From: Protea cynaroides
Lineage: Eukaryota > Streptophyta > Magnoliopsida > Proteales > Proteaceae
Direction of reading: 5' to 3'
Assembly (NCBI GenBank): GCA_028583415.1
Contig: CM053269.1
Location: 25,597,477 to 25,661,476, forward strand
Length of the DNA: 64,000 nt
Shown: piece by piece, positions 1 through 11,365 of the stretch
Layout: each line of letters begins with the position of its first letter
Position numbering within the stretch: position 1 is the stretch's first letter
Position numbers and translations under genes: made by a program
Notes under the pieces: generated by a model
Databases searched by the model: none
Seen by the model: only the letters and a program-made list of their open reading frames with translations
What the model was told of the DNA's origin: nothing

Positions 1-1
1 T

Positions 2-175
2 CTTGATTCTTTGGAGGGGATGGAGGCTAGTACTGATCGTCATGTGCTCGCTTTGGAGGTATTCGAGGACCAAAACAAAAGAGCATTGTTTATTTCGATG
101 AACAATGCGTCTCGCCTACCATGGCTCCTTAGAGCAATTAAGATAATGTTCTTGATCATTGGATGTGTGTCATAG
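2..175 (+). pseudogene. C-terminal fragment of Harbinger Myb/SANT-like accessory protein
   Basis: An open frame enters from the window edge and stops at 173-175. It reads through an acidic segment into LFISMNNASRLPWLLRA. This resembles the C-terminal tail of plant Myb/SANT-like DNA-binding proteins carried by PIF/Harbinger elements, which typically end in a short block with a W-L core. The function in the family is binding the element ends together with the transposase. Only the last ~57 codons are visible, so the assignment leans on position just upstream of the transposase. It could also be unrelated coding-like sequence. Confidence 0.4.
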
Positions 176-358
176 CTACTTGAACTTTATGTGTTTCCTT
201 ATTTCAAATGTTTTTGTAGTATGTTTGTTGTAAGTGAAGACTTTATTTTTATTTTTTTATGGTGAAAATGAAGACTTTTATAATGTCTTGATCATTTTGA
301 ATATTGAAATTCGAATTTCTATGTAGTTAATATGCATTATTCTATATGACCAGTTGCT

Positions 359-1584
359 ATGGATAGTGACGAGGAATGCTTTTTCAAGTTCATTGAGAAC
401 TCATTCTTGCCAATTCTGTTGTGTATGTGTCATCGTTTGAAGCATAATAAGAGAATTGATAATAGCATTGATGACAATGATGATGACGAGGTCACTTCCA
501 AATTTACAAAACAACCGATGCATACATGCCCTCTCACAGGTCATGCCTTAATATTTGAACTACTGAGCCCCAATTCACATCCAAGAAGATTTCGATGACT
601 ATTCCGCATGTCTAGAGAGCATTTCATGAGGTTGGTGTGTGCATTAAAAGAGAGAAGTTTAATGACAAACACAAAGAACACTACGTGGAGGAACAATTGG
701 CAATGGGAATATTAATAATGTCTCATAATGTTAGAATTATTATCATTCAGGAATGGTTTCAGCACTCAGGTGAAATAGTGAGCCATCATTTTCATAACAT
801 ATTGGAAGCACTATGGACATTTGCTAGGGAGATAGTAGAATCACCCTCATTCGAGGAAACACCACCTCAAATCAGATCCAATCGGAAGTATTATCCATTC
901 TTTGTCCATTGCATTGGAGCAATAGATGGAACACACATAAGTGCATCAATTCCTGTTGCAAAACAAGTACCATATAGATCTGGTAGAAATAATGAAATTT
1001 CTCAAAACGTATTGGCTGTATGTTCATTTGATATGTGTTTCACCTACATTTGGGCTGGTTGGGAGAGAACAACACATGACAATCGAATATTATGGGAAAC
1101 CATCAACACTCCTCGTGTGAAATTCCCCCATCCGCCACCAGGTATCGTTCTATTTTTTTATAAATTTTTTAGTTGCTCTTAATTTTTTTTTATGTCTGAT
1201 TCACTATAATGAGATTGTAATTGTTAATCTTAATTTTGTAGGTAATATTATCTTGTTGATTCTAGGTACATGCATACGCCTGGTTATATGACTCCTTTCA
1301 AGAATGTTCGATATCATCAACAAGATTTTAAGCGTAAGCGACCTGAAGGATCAGAGGAGTTGTTTAGTTTTACATATTTGTCATTAAGAACCGTTATTGA
1401 GAGATCTTTTGGTGTCTTGAAGAAACGTTTTCCTATTTTAAAGATGATGCCGCCATATAAATTGAAGACCCAAGTCTTGATTGTGATCGTTTCTGTTACT
1501 TTACATAACTTTATTAGAGAGCAAGTGTCATCAGATTGGCTTTTTGAAAAAGCAGAAAATAGAGAATTTGATGACGAATGTTAA
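359..1584 (+). pseudogene. PIF/Harbinger (HARBI1-like, DDE_Tnp_4) transposase, broken
   Basis: The nuclease would cut and paste the element. Catalytic landmarks are all visible: first D in GAIDGTHI (about 920), second D in the WERTTHDNRIL block (about 1078), and the E in VIERSFGVLKKRFPIL (about 1400). An N-terminal part with ELLSPNSHPRRFR (to 595) is followed in frame by TGA (596-598) and a family-typical FRMSREHF segment, then a frameshift between about 625 and 650. A GT-AG interval at 1142-1241 looks like an intron, but joining it leaves the YYLVD segment out of frame by one base. One stop and at least two frameshifts make this a pseudogene; the length otherwise fits the family (about 400 aa). 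Confidence 0.85.
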
Positions 1585-2196
1585 GATAATGATAGTGAGA
1601 TTGATGATGATGAGGTCGTGAGCGTTGAAACTACGGTGGGAGCTACAGAACAACAACAATGGGAAGGATATCGAAAGAAAATTGCAGATCAAATTAAGGA
1701 AGCTTATCAGAATTATTAATGACAATGAACCAATGTGTCTACTGTGTTTTTTATGTTTTTCATTTTTTGTATAACTGTTTGGTATGATTTGTATTAAAAG
1801 AATGTTATAATTGAGAGATTTGTGTATTAATTTTCCATTCAGTATGATTTTATTAAAAATTTCTATTATGGCCTTTTTAATATATTTCTTACATAATTTT
1901 TAGAGGGAGGCACGAATCTACAGTAGAACCAGTCGGGGAGGGTTGAGAGGTGATGGTTTACCTTGTGGGTGCCTTCGTTATTGGGCCAATTTCTTGGTAT
2001 GCTATGTAGATGGATCTATAAAAGCAATAAAAATTATTTTTAGACTTAGGCATACCAAATTTATTTTTCATTCTGCAATCTATTTTTAATTGTAGTTACC
2101 AAACGACTTTTTATTTTTGATCAAAAATGATTTTCAAAAATACTTTTTGAAAAAATAGCAAAATTCAAAAACAAAAATGATACCAAACACACTATG

Positions 2197-4218
2197 TAAT
2201 TCAAGCTCCATTATTCTTTATTTTTAGTGTTTTAAAAAGTGGATGTGGAATATTTGGGCAGAGGTCTCCGAAGGGCCCCATGCAAAATTGTAAGTCGAAA
2301 TGACCATTTAATTTTCAAAAATTCATATTCGGGTCACCCCATATCCAAATTTGTTGATTCTAGTTCCAGTGTGTTCCTTTTTTTATTCTTTACGGTGTGG
2401 AGATGGAATATTTGAGACAGAGATCATCGGAGAATCCTGTGAGGAATTACAGCCAGAATGGGCTCATAAAATGATAGAGAGAGAAGCCAGTCTTGGCCCA
2501 ACCCAGTCTAGTCCAACAAATCTAGTCCAGTCCGGTCCGCATTAAATTAGTGCATCCCATGAGTGCATGTGCATAGATGTTATATATAATTGTAATTATA
2601 TGCTTATTATATATAATATATTATATTATTATATATGTTATATGATTATATACTATATTATACAATCTATGCAAATTTTTGGAAGAATAGTAGAGATAGG
2701 CCACGGAATGACTTAGATTGGAGAGAATAGAAAGGAAAGAAGAGGAATGAAAAGAGATCCAACCATCCAAACGTGAAAGGAAATTAAAAAATGGAAAGAT
2801 AAATTGTCTTAGAAAAGGGGGAAAAAAAAAGAATGGAAGGGCTGGGTCTTGATTGACCAAGAAGAATGGGAAAGATGGAAAATTTGGAAAAAAGAAAGAA
2901 AATCTGAAGGAACTCGGATCAGTCATAGAGAGAATATTGAGGGAGAGAAAAGATGGGATTTAGGGAGATAAAGAAAGAAAGAACAAAGATGGAGAGGGAT
3001 GGAAATTCAGCCAACCGAGGAGAATGGAAAGAATCATGAAAAATAAGGAAACAGTATAGGTCGGTGGACTTGAGGGATCGAAAGAGAGTCCAAGGGAAGA
3101 ATTGATTTAGAAAGAATAAGAAAAATTAACAATAAAGAATAGAAGGTGAAAGTGAGACAAAGAAGATTGAAATTAGAGAATGGAAAGTGAGAGAGAATCA
3201 GAGGAGTAGATATGGAGAGATGGAGAGATAGTGAAATCGGAGAAGAAGAGAGAGATCAGTTTGGGGGGAAGAGAGGAGAACCGAGGGGAATTGGGGAGAA
3301 AAGATACAAAAAGTGAATGGAGAGAAAACTGAGAGGGAGAGACAAAAAGAGAATCGAGATTGAGAGAAGGAGAAGAGAAAGGGAATAGAAACAGAGGGAT
3401 TGAGGGAGCCAAAAGAAAAGAATTGAGAGAGGAAGATGCAGGAAGCGGGATTAAAGAGAGGAGACTGAGCAGAATCGAAGTGGAGAAGAAGAGAAGAAGA
3501 AGAAGATGAGGGAGCGGCCAAGGTAAGCACAGCCCTCCCCCTGTTTTAGATTTTCTTTTATTTGCTACTCATCCCCCTCAAAATACGCCACCTGATATAC
3601 CTCCTTATCAACCTGTCCACCCCTGTAACACCAATGATAAACCCACTGCAAAACCACAACCTTCACTCTACCCATAAGCAACTTCCATCACTCACCACCC
3701 CACCTGTCATGTGATCTTCTGTCCTCCTTGCCACAAACCCAGCAGCACCTGTGATCGACCCCCAATAAATAACTACCCCCACTCCACCTCACATCCCACA
3801 CTATCATTCACCGAATACCCACCACCTGTATAGCCACCGACCTTCCCTACAACCTCCACCTGTTGCCTTCACCATAAGCCAATCCCCACCTATCCAAAAC
3901 CCATCCACCATCATTTAAAACCAGAAACCGTGGCTGAAAGAACTACAACCTGTAACAACTTAAGCCGCCATTCACCATAGCCAGCACGACCTACATCTAC
4001 TTGTCGCCACCAACCCAACTTCTGGCACATCCACCCTCATTAACTCATCTGATCACCAACCTGCTCCTATCTACAAACTGCCTAAGCGAACCACCTCACC
4101 TAATCCACAACCAACTCCCAATACCATCAAATCCATCGCCTTTATTGCAACCACACACCTGCACCTCCATCTTCTGCAACCTCTATAACCAAACATCACA
4201 ATAGCCATCCTCTGCACC
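2197..4218 (+). mobile_element. Long LTR (family L), first visible segment
   Basis: From about 2199 the sequence parallels the complete LTR at 37726-42397, starting about 460 bp into it: repeated 'agtggatgtgg-aatatt-gcagaggtctccgaagg' type units, then a block rich in CCAACCCAGTCC-like runs, then a long purine-rich tract (2690-3520). The segment is interrupted on the left by the Harbinger element and on the right by a solo LTR (4219-6629). C-rich sequence fills 3530-4218, with no recognisable coding. The combined visible length (this plus 6635-8822, about 4.2 kb) matches the corresponding part of the 37726-42397 copy. Whether it is a solo LTR or part of an element cannot be told. Confidence 0.65.
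2690..3520 (+). repeat. Purine-rich (GA) tract inside family L LTR
   Basis: More than 800 bases in which the plus strand is almost entirely purine. The same compositional block recurs at the matching place in the second L LTR (38800-39475). The minus-strand open frames across it are low-complexity Ser/Leu/Phe strings and are not genes. Confidence 0.8.
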
Positions 4219-6629
4219 TGTAAGACCCGCACACCACGAATCCGGTCTATCCTTACATTCTTGTGTCGTGATCGGTTTTCCCATCATAATCTCCTCAAGT
4301 GAATCAATTGTATGAAGAAATCACAAGATAAGGTAAGCAACGAGTCAAATTTAGTTGGTGTGATTGACTATTTAAGATCGTGTAGAAGCAACCAATTAAA
4401 AACTAAAAATCAAAAAATTTTGGTTGTGTGGTAGCAGTTTTGAGGGGTGTGGTTGACCACACATGAGATCACATGACGTGTGGTCGCATATTTTGGACGT
4501 GTGATCGACAGATTCTGCGACCCCATGTGCGACCACACGATGTTGAACTAACTCCGTGTTTAAGAAACTTTCCTAATTTGAGGGGGGGCTCTTTCCTAAT
4601 TGAAGTGGGACTCTATATGGAGGTTTTCCTCTATATAAGGGACGTTCCTTAGTCTCTCTTATTCTTTTAGAACCCAAATTGAAACTCTAAACCTAAGAGG
4701 AAAAGAGAGAGAGAGGAAGAGAAGGAGAAAAAGGAGATTTGGAGAAGAAGGCTAAGAGAAAGGTTTTACAAGAGAAGGTTCTAGCTCCCTACAACAAGTG
4801 AGGTATGGAACTTATCTCTGTAGATGTAGATTCTATTGAATAAGGTTTCTATTGTGGATTGGGGATGTTAAACCAATATGATCAATGTGATCCTTTGAGT
4901 AAATCTCAAAGATAACCATGAGGGATGGATTAGGGATAATGGTTAATGAAAAACTTGTAAATAATGGCCATATGATAACCATAGGATGATCCCAAGTGAT
5001 GAGCCAAGGAATCGACTCAAGAAGAATTCGGATTGACGACGTAAAAATTGACCAAACTTCATGTGGTCGTAGCCTGTGGTCGACCACAGGGTGACCAAAG
5101 GATCGACCACAGCTATTCGGGAAGTTCCCAGGAAAGGTGTGGTCGCACAAAATGCGATCATAGGGTCCGACCACATAGTGTGTGGTCTCATATATTGCGA
5201 CCATAGGTTCGACCACACATCCGACCACACGATGATAGCAAGCATATTTTGAGACTAAACAAGGTTTTTGACTACTGTAATTTGATAAACCTGAACCCTA
5301 ACTTAAATATATTAATTGTTTAGGTTTTCAATAGATTCAAAGTGACTTCCAAAGCTTAGAAGAGGAACAAACATCAATTAAAGGTGAGGGAACAAAACCT
5401 AAACTAATTGGCTAATAACAAACTATTTATTTTATTGAGTCTAATGCCATGATTGATTCTATGCGTGTATGTTTATAATGTGCATCTCACATGTCATCCA
5501 ATATTACTATTATTACTGCTCATGCATATTTACTTCTGTTTATTTGCTACCATGTTGATTGATGATGCTAGGAATAGGCATGTGATTATATGTGTATGGT
5601 TGGTGTGTTGGATATGAGTGGAGCATCAGGGGGAGGACATGGAATTGTGGTCTCTGACCTGGTCACCAGACTCTAGCTCTATCTCTACTCAAGTCTTGCC
5701 CACTGACATCGTTGTATCGCCATTACCTTAGCATAACTATTACGTCATGGGGCATCAGGGGAGGTGATCTAGGACCGTGTAGTCTCTGATTCTACCAGGG
5801 GGCCTTAGCTCTATCTCTATGGACGTATTGAGGGATGCTGGGGTGAGGCCTTGGATACACTGGATGACATTTAGGATTGGTTAGTTGCGAGCCCAGTTTG
5901 CAATCCCTCGTCAGCAGGGGCTTACGTTTTGGTATGGGTAGGGCATCAGGGGAAGTGTTATGTGGTGTTTGATCCGGACACTTTAGCTCTATCTCTATTC
6001 CATAGTGGGTGCATGTGGGACGACAATGATGTTTGATCCATTGGGCGGATTCACACACTCATGTATAGAGGTGTGGGGGCCTCCAATCCTTTCTATAGCA
6101 CATTGCAAACTTAAAAACCAGATCAAAGATATGAATTGAATGCATGCATATGTTTGTTGCATTGTTTTGTTTTCCCCCTGAGCTCAAGTTGGAGTGTTGA
6201 CCCCTGCGCACGTAATTTTTTTAGTTTCTGATGTTGCAGGTGCTACCATTGAAGACTTTATTAGGGCGCTAATGTATGGAAGTATGGAGGCTATGGATGT
6301 GTAAGCTGTGGAGGACGAGCAAGACTCGTCAAGCAAATGTTTCAACTATATCTACGCTTAGTGGTTAACTTTCGTATTTGGATACTTGTAATATGTATTA
6401 AATATGTTTTGGTTACTTGGAGATAACCTGTTAAATATTTATTTATCATGTTAGACCTCAGTTCATTATTAATAAGACTTCCGTTATTTATTTATTTACT
6501 CTGATTATTATTGTGGAATGTGTATTTGGTTTGGAATATTGGCATGACCTATACGAGATCCTGGTTTGAAACGTTGGTTCTTATAACGGTTCATCACATC
6601 ATTGGTTAGTCCATAATTGGGGTGTGACA
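4219..6629 (+). mobile_element. Solo LTR, gypsy family S (copy 1)
   Basis: Starts TGTAAGACCCG and ends GGGGTGTGACA. It is flanked by GCACC (4214-4218) and GCACT (6630-6634), a 5-bp target site duplication with one mismatch. It contains a TATA box, a GA-rich leader, and GGTCG/CGACC arrays at 4440-4545 and 5060-5240. No internal element sequence lies between the ends, so it is a solo LTR left by LTR-LTR recombination. At 2411 bp it is close to the family S 5' LTRs at 19202 and 60902. It sits inside the family L LTR. Confidence 0.85.
4631..4640 (+). promoter_or_regulatory. LTR TATA box (copy 1)
   Basis: CTATATAAGG, followed by GACGTTCC and a GA-rich leader. The same TATA-plus-RGGACGTCCC arrangement recurs in every family S LTR, so it is the likely U3 core promoter. 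Confidence 0.6.
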
Positions 6630-7239
6630 GCACTGATTCACTCACTCAATCCTGCACCTACCGAATACCCTATGCAGCACCACCAGAGCATCTTACATCA
6701 CTTATAACCCTAATCAATCCTCACCATCTGATTTATTCCTTACCCTATCCTCACCACTAATCTGACCATACAGCATCACCATTGATTTGATCATTAGTAT
6801 CATAGCAATCTGATCTGATCCACAACTCATTATCAACCACATGATCTGCAATCTCTTCCCTTGATTGGCATTCCCAAACCTTGATCTGTTCCATCATAGT
6901 TGTTAAATTTGAATCTATTTTGATGATGATGTGATGTGAATTTAATCTGAGTTGTTGATCTTTAAGATCTAATCATGTGGATGGTTGATTAATTGATCAG
7001 AACCATTGATTTCAATTTGATGATAATCTAATGATGAGTTAATTTAATTTGAGCCATTAAAGTTTGATTTACTGATGTTGATATGATCTAAACTGTTGAT
7101 TTAAGCTTAATCTTGAATTAATCTAAACTATCGATCAAATCTGATCTTGATAACATTGATGATGATCGATTGCATCAAGTTTGAGTAGTCGATCAAATAT
7201 GATATTGGTCACATTGTTAATGATCGACGCATCAAGTCT

Positions 7240-7375
7240 AGACCATAGTTCTAAAATATGTTTTAATTGATTCTCACTTACTTTGATTGATTCTCACATG
7301 CTTTGCTTGATTCTCAAATGCTTTGATTGATTCTCACATGCTTTGCTTGATTCTCACATGCTATGGTGCTTACAT
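7240..7375 (+). repeat. Tandem repeat, ~20-22 bp unit
   Basis: About five copies of a TTGATTCTCACATGCTTTG-like unit. Confidence 0.8.
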
Positions 7376-7589
7376 ACCATATTTGGATTATTCACTTGCT
7401 ATATATTTGGATTGCTTACATGTCATATTTAGATTGCTCATCGCTATATCTGTCTGCCACATGCTAATATGCTATAGTGGATGGTTACTGCTATATTTGG
7501 ATGCTTACAATACTATGTTTGGAGATACACTTGCACAAATCTTAATGTACACAACAAATAGGAAAAGTGGAAACCCTAAAATGGAAAAA

Positions 7590-7740
7590 GTTGAACAAAA
7601 GGGGCAGGATACCCTAGAAAACCTGAAGAGTTGAACAAAAGGGGCAAGATACCCTAGAAAATTTGAAGAGTTGAACAAAAGGGGCAAGATACCCTAGAAA
7701 ACCTGAAGAGTTGAACAAAAAGGATAGGAGACCCTAGAAA
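7590..7740 (+). repeat. Tandem repeat, 40-bp unit
   Basis: Units start GGGGCAAGATACCCTAGAAA at 7601 (variant), 7641 and 7681, a period of 40, with a diverged copy on either side. Confidence 0.85.
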
Positions 7741-7742
7741 CC

Positions 7743-8065
7743 TTGAATAAATTAATTGTAGGGATAGACAACCTGATAAACGTAAGAGATAAAATTGTAG
7801 GGATAAGTAACCAGATAAACCTAAGTGATAAAATTGTAGGGATAGGCAACCCGATAAACCTAAGAGATGAAATTGTAGGGATAGACAACCCAATAATCCT
7901 AGAAGTTAAAATTGTAGGGATAGGCAACCTGATAAACCTAATTGATGAAATTATAGAGATAGACAATCCGATAAACCTAATTGATGAAATTGTAGAGATA
8001 GGCAACCCGATAAACCTAAGAGATGAAATTGTAGGGATAGGTAACCTGATAAACCTAAAATTGGA
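7743..8065 (+). repeat. Tandem repeat, 39-bp unit
   Basis: About eight copies of a 39-bp unit with core GGGATAGGCAACCYGATAAA. As 39 is divisible by three, the array reads through as a 13-residue peptide repeat (IVGIGNLINLIDE-like). Confidence 0.85.
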
Positions 8066-8822
8066 AGGAGTTTGGTTTGATATGTCTCTAAATCTAACAG
8101 TTATAACATGTTCGAACTATATTGTACCTGATTTCTGGGCAAACCCTAGAATATATAGGCAATTTGGGACTCCCCAAATACAGTACAAAGCCACCCATGA
8201 ACCATCCATTCAGCATAAACTTCAACTTAAACAAAGAATCTAATTGAAGCACATGCATAAACCATTTCTATAATCTTTGATCACACAACCATTTCGAACT
8301 ACGTTTTGGACTCGATTTCCAAGATAGAATACGTAGGTAGTTTGAGATGGATGTTTCAGATTCAGTCTAAGACCGAATCATCTTTGGTCTAGTTTACTAT
8401 ATAATACTATATATTTGCTTATTTATTCACTTCGAAACATGTTTGGCTGAACCCTAAGTTGGCAGAACCCTAGGTTAGTAGAACATACCAACTTGGTTTG
8501 GAACATCCCCCATTGAACCCTAGTCATCCAATTGACCAAGCATTGTCAGAATTAGAGTCTAAGGAAAGTATAGGAGGCCGATTTTTGGATCGAGCGGCTT
8601 GGGTGCCTAACACCTTCCCATACTCTTACCCTGAATACTTATCCGATATCTTGCAGACCAAAGAACTAATACATTGGATCATGAGTTAATAGAAGTCTTA
8701 TCTTAGGATGAGACTACATTTTTAGAAGTCCTAGATCTTAAATCTAGGTGGCGACTCCAAACTAAACATGATCTTCATTGATACATCATCCCGAAGAGGA
8801 TCTCACCTCATTTGTCCTCACA

Positions 8823-8893
8823 ACTAGATTATTTAATTATTTATCATGTTAGACTTTAGTTCATTATTAATAAGACTTTCGCTATTTATTTTA
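8823..8893 (+). mobile_element. Family S LTR tail, piece 1 (before Pack-MULE)
   Basis: TTATCATGTTAGACTTTAGT and the following bases match the 3' part of the other S LTRs (compare 6439-6500). The 5' part of this LTR is missing; the piece begins just after the end of the family L LTR. It is continued at 10611 beyond the Pack-MULE. Confidence 0.7.
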
Positions 8894-9189
8894 GAAAAAA
8901 TTTCATCTAGATCCCATTAAAGATTGTTAATATCATCTACACCCACAAGAAAGCAAAAACATCATCTACACCCCAAAACTTTGACTGTGGTAATCAAAGA
9001 AGTCCACTTTATCAGTTGATTCCCGTTATATGCTGACGTCAGGTGGATTGGAATATTTTAGAGACGATAATACCCTTTTGGCCTATTGAAAAGACCATTA
9101 TACCCTGTTGATATTTGTTACCCTACCTCGAACAATGTCGTTTTCCATTCTCTTCTCTTCTTTGTTGACTTTCCATTGAGTTTGAATAG

Positions 9190-9757
9190 GGCCATTGCTG
9201 AATACCTGTCAATCAATCTTCCATATAAGTTATCTCCGAATGATGTGAACATCAATTTGTTGTGCACAAGCCATCGAAGTTGTAATCTTTGTGCTGGCTT
9301 AGCCCGGAGCAAACATCTTGCTTCCAAGACCTAGATACCCCTACTATGAAGGTCGTGCTGCATTCAGTCATCTTGAGGTTCGCCATTTTGATCTTCTACC
9401 CGACAAGGATTGGGAGATCGATCTTGATGCTCTGGAAGCTCTTGCAGACAAAAATACCGTTGCCATGGTTGTCATCAGCCTTGGAAATCCCTGTGGGAAT
9501 GTCTTCACTTACCAACACCTGTAGAAGGTCCATGAAATTAGGCAAAACCAGTTTTATTTATTTATTTATTTGTTAATGTGTTTATGAAGGCATCAACAAC
9601 TAAATACCAATCTATATGTTAGGTTGCTAAGATTGCAAGAAGGCTTGGGATTATGGTGATTGCAGATGAAGTTTACGAATGCCTCACTTTTGGAAGGGAT
9701 CCATTTGTGCCGATGGGTACTTTTGGATCGATTGTTCCTGTTCTTACACTTGGTTCT
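9190..9757 (+). pseudogene. Captured tyrosine/nicotianamine aminotransferase-like fragment
   Basis: Three blocks in order match plant tyrosine aminotransferases, PLP enzymes that move the amino group of tyrosine to 2-oxoglutarate: RAIAEYLSINLPYKLSPNDV (9188-9247); then after a one-base shift CAQAIEVV, PGANILLPRPRYPYYEGRAA and SHLEVRHFDLLPDKDW (about 9262-9420), on to NTVAMVVISLGNPCGNVFTY (to about 9513); then, after an intron-like gap (about 9530-9620), IARRLGIMVIADEVYECLTF with PFVPMGTFGSIVPVLTLGS (to 9757). A TAG replaces the Arg before PGANILL and another TAG follows YQHL. The active-site lysine segment normally just downstream is absent. This is a dead fragment inside the Pack-MULE. Confidence 0.88.
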
Positions 9758-10280
9758 ATTATGATCACCTCCAATAAGTTTGGGAGTTGCGTATGGAGAT
9801 GACCGTGGCTGCAGTGGAGATCATGGAAATCGGAGGAATCAAGGAGTTGAGACCATCTGCGGCAGACTTCTTCTGTATTCTCTCTCTCTCTGATTCTTTG
9901 GTTTTTTTTCTCTGTCTTCATCTTTCCTTTGGTCATTTCTCTGTTTTCTCACCAGCAGATTGGAATAATTTTTTTTCCAGTTCAGTAGATCTAATTTATA
10001 TTCCATTTTCAGATAAATATTATAGCAGCTTTAGTTTTAGATCGAGTTTCGGATCAATATTCAGATCGAGATTTAGAATCAGTTTGATACCCCATGGCTC
10101 TGTGATGCCCTCTTTGATGCTTCCACTAGCTTCGTTATTGTCTAGCTCACTGTTATGGCACCATCACCAACAACTTCCATTGCAGGTTCCTCTACAAGAA
10201 TTTCTACTCCGTGAAACACATCGGAGAATCTCGGACAGGAGGAATGGCTCATGCTTAGAGAATTCCATTGGAGGGAGGCA

Positions 10281-10300
10281 GAGAGAGAGAGAGAGGGAGA

Positions 10301-10343
<43 letters not shown>
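10281..10343 (+). repeat. (GA)n microsatellite
   Basis: Near-uninterrupted GA dinucleotide run inside the Pack-MULE. Confidence 0.95.
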
Positions 10344-10610
10344 AGAGATTTTGTCTCAAGCCCACGTTGCAGGAAAAATATTCACATCGCTGGAGAGGAA
10401 GGCAGTTTGAAAATATAAGTTACGTTTGAAGGATAAATTAGTAAATGAACATAATTTTTTAATTTTTTAATTTATAAATTGAGGGGTGAAATTGTATTTC
10501 AACAAATTTAGTGATTTTTGTTAGTTAAGTGGACCGAGGTGATGTTTTTGCATTCTTGTGGGTGTAGATGATGTTAGCAATCTTTGATGGGATCTAGATG
10601 AAAATTTTTC

Positions 10611-10753
10611 TTTATTTTATTATCTATGATTAGATTATGGAATATGTATTTGGTTTGGATGGTCGGCATAGTGTTTATGAGATCTTGGTTTGAACTGTTG
10701 ATTCTTATGACGGTTCATCACACTTCTAGTTCATCTAAAATTGGGGTGTGATA
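10611..10753 (+). mobile_element. Family S LTR tail, piece 2 (after Pack-MULE)
   Basis: After the second TSD copy the LTR resumes with '...tatttggtttggatggtcggcat' and ends TTGGGGTGTGATA, one base off the family terminus TGTGACA. Together with 8823-8893 it is the last ~215 bp of an S LTR. Confidence 0.75.
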
Positions 10754-11365
10754 GAGGTGGCTGTGCAAAGGGATCATAATAGGGAGGCAAGGAAGGACCC
10801 GGTGGCTCCGGGGTGGTAGTGGCGGTGGCCCAGAGGCGGAACTGTGTCCTTCCATTGTCCCCTGTTCTTTAACCAGACATCCACCCTGACACACCTCGTT
10901 TTCACTAAAGAATCAACAAGTCCGGAAACGCCAGAGCAGAATATTGGGAACCCACCGACCTTGATCCGAAAAGAGATAAATCCCACCATCTAGAAACAAA
11001 GTCCGATCAAATCCACTACAACAAGAAAAAAAAAAAAAAAGAAGCCAAAATTGGGACAAGCTCTAGTGCACCTGATGGCTGAAAAAAAATGAATCGTATT
11101 TGGATGAATCGGAAGCAACCCTGCACCGTCATTCCATAAATCAAAAGCTTAAAGCTATTGATGGTTGTATCATATGCTTTGTTTCTGCTTCTTTCTCCAC
11201 TCAATTTTTTTATCTGTTATTATTACAAGAAGGAAAACAATTTGAGAACTCATCATATGAATAACTAACTTCAGATTTGTGGTTCAACACAATAAATCAA
11301 AATTCTGGTTTTGAATGTTTCTCCTCCTTCTTTCTGTCCTAATTTTGGGAGTACACAGGAAATCT

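Larger units (their letters stand above)
1..2196 (+). mobile_element. PIF/Harbinger DNA transposon, 3' part (left end outside window)
   Basis: The stretch holds the end of a Myb/SANT-like accessory protein followed by a DDE transposase on the same strand, the two-gene layout of PIF/Harbinger elements. After the transposase come about 600 bases of AT-rich sequence with repeated ACCAAAC/ACCAAAT motifs (near 2051, 2096, 2182). The right end is placed near 2190-2196, because from about 2199 the sequence aligns with the interior of the long LTR seen again near 38189. A TAA at 2197-2199 could be half of the usual 3-bp TSD, but the left end is not visible. The element is dead by its frameshifts. Boundary is approximate. 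Confidence 0.7.
6630..8822 (+). mobile_element. Long LTR (family L), second visible segment
   Basis: Continues the L LTR after the nested solo LTR (its first five bases are the TSD) and ends ...TTTGTCCTCACA at 8822. The same terminus closes the 37726-42397 copy (CTTTGTCCTCACA). Shared landmarks just before the end are the 'gatcgagcggcttgggtgcctaac' type segment and the 'ctaggtggcgact' segment. It contains three short tandem arrays (7240-8065). The open frame at 7743-8243 is the array itself read through and is not a gene. Confidence 0.65.
8894..10610 (+). mobile_element. Pack-MULE (non-autonomous Mutator-like element)
   Basis: Terminal inverted repeats of about 70 bp begin GAAAAAATTTCATCTAGATC on the left. 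The right end reads GAAAAATTTTCATCTAGATC on the opposite strand. Perfect 9-bp TSDs TTTATTTTA flank it at 8885-8893 and 10611-10619. Nine-bp TSDs with long TIRs are the Mutator signature. The interior has no transposase but holds a fragment of a host aminotransferase gene, complete with intron sequence, so it was captured as DNA. The rest of the interior (9787-10400) includes a (GA)n run and a possible second captured segment that I do not recognise. Confidence 0.9.

Noticed and set aside
2621..3530. Minus-strand ORFs of ~80-110 codons
   Set aside because: Same purine-tract effect inside the first family L LTR.
7240..8065. CRISPR-like regular repeats
   Set aside because: Contiguous tandem units with no unique spacers, in a plant genome.
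7743..8243. 166-codon ORF with 13-residue repeats
   Set aside because: It is the 39-bp tandem array read through; no start context or conservation, and the period divisible by three explains the openness.
9787..10410. 207-codon plus-strand ORF
   Set aside because: Continues from aminotransferase intron-side sequence into a (GA)n run and no family pattern is recognisable.
10774..10989. Possible C-terminal exon of the GPAT pseudogene
   Set aside because: The translation does not match the GPAT C-terminal region in any frame I read.
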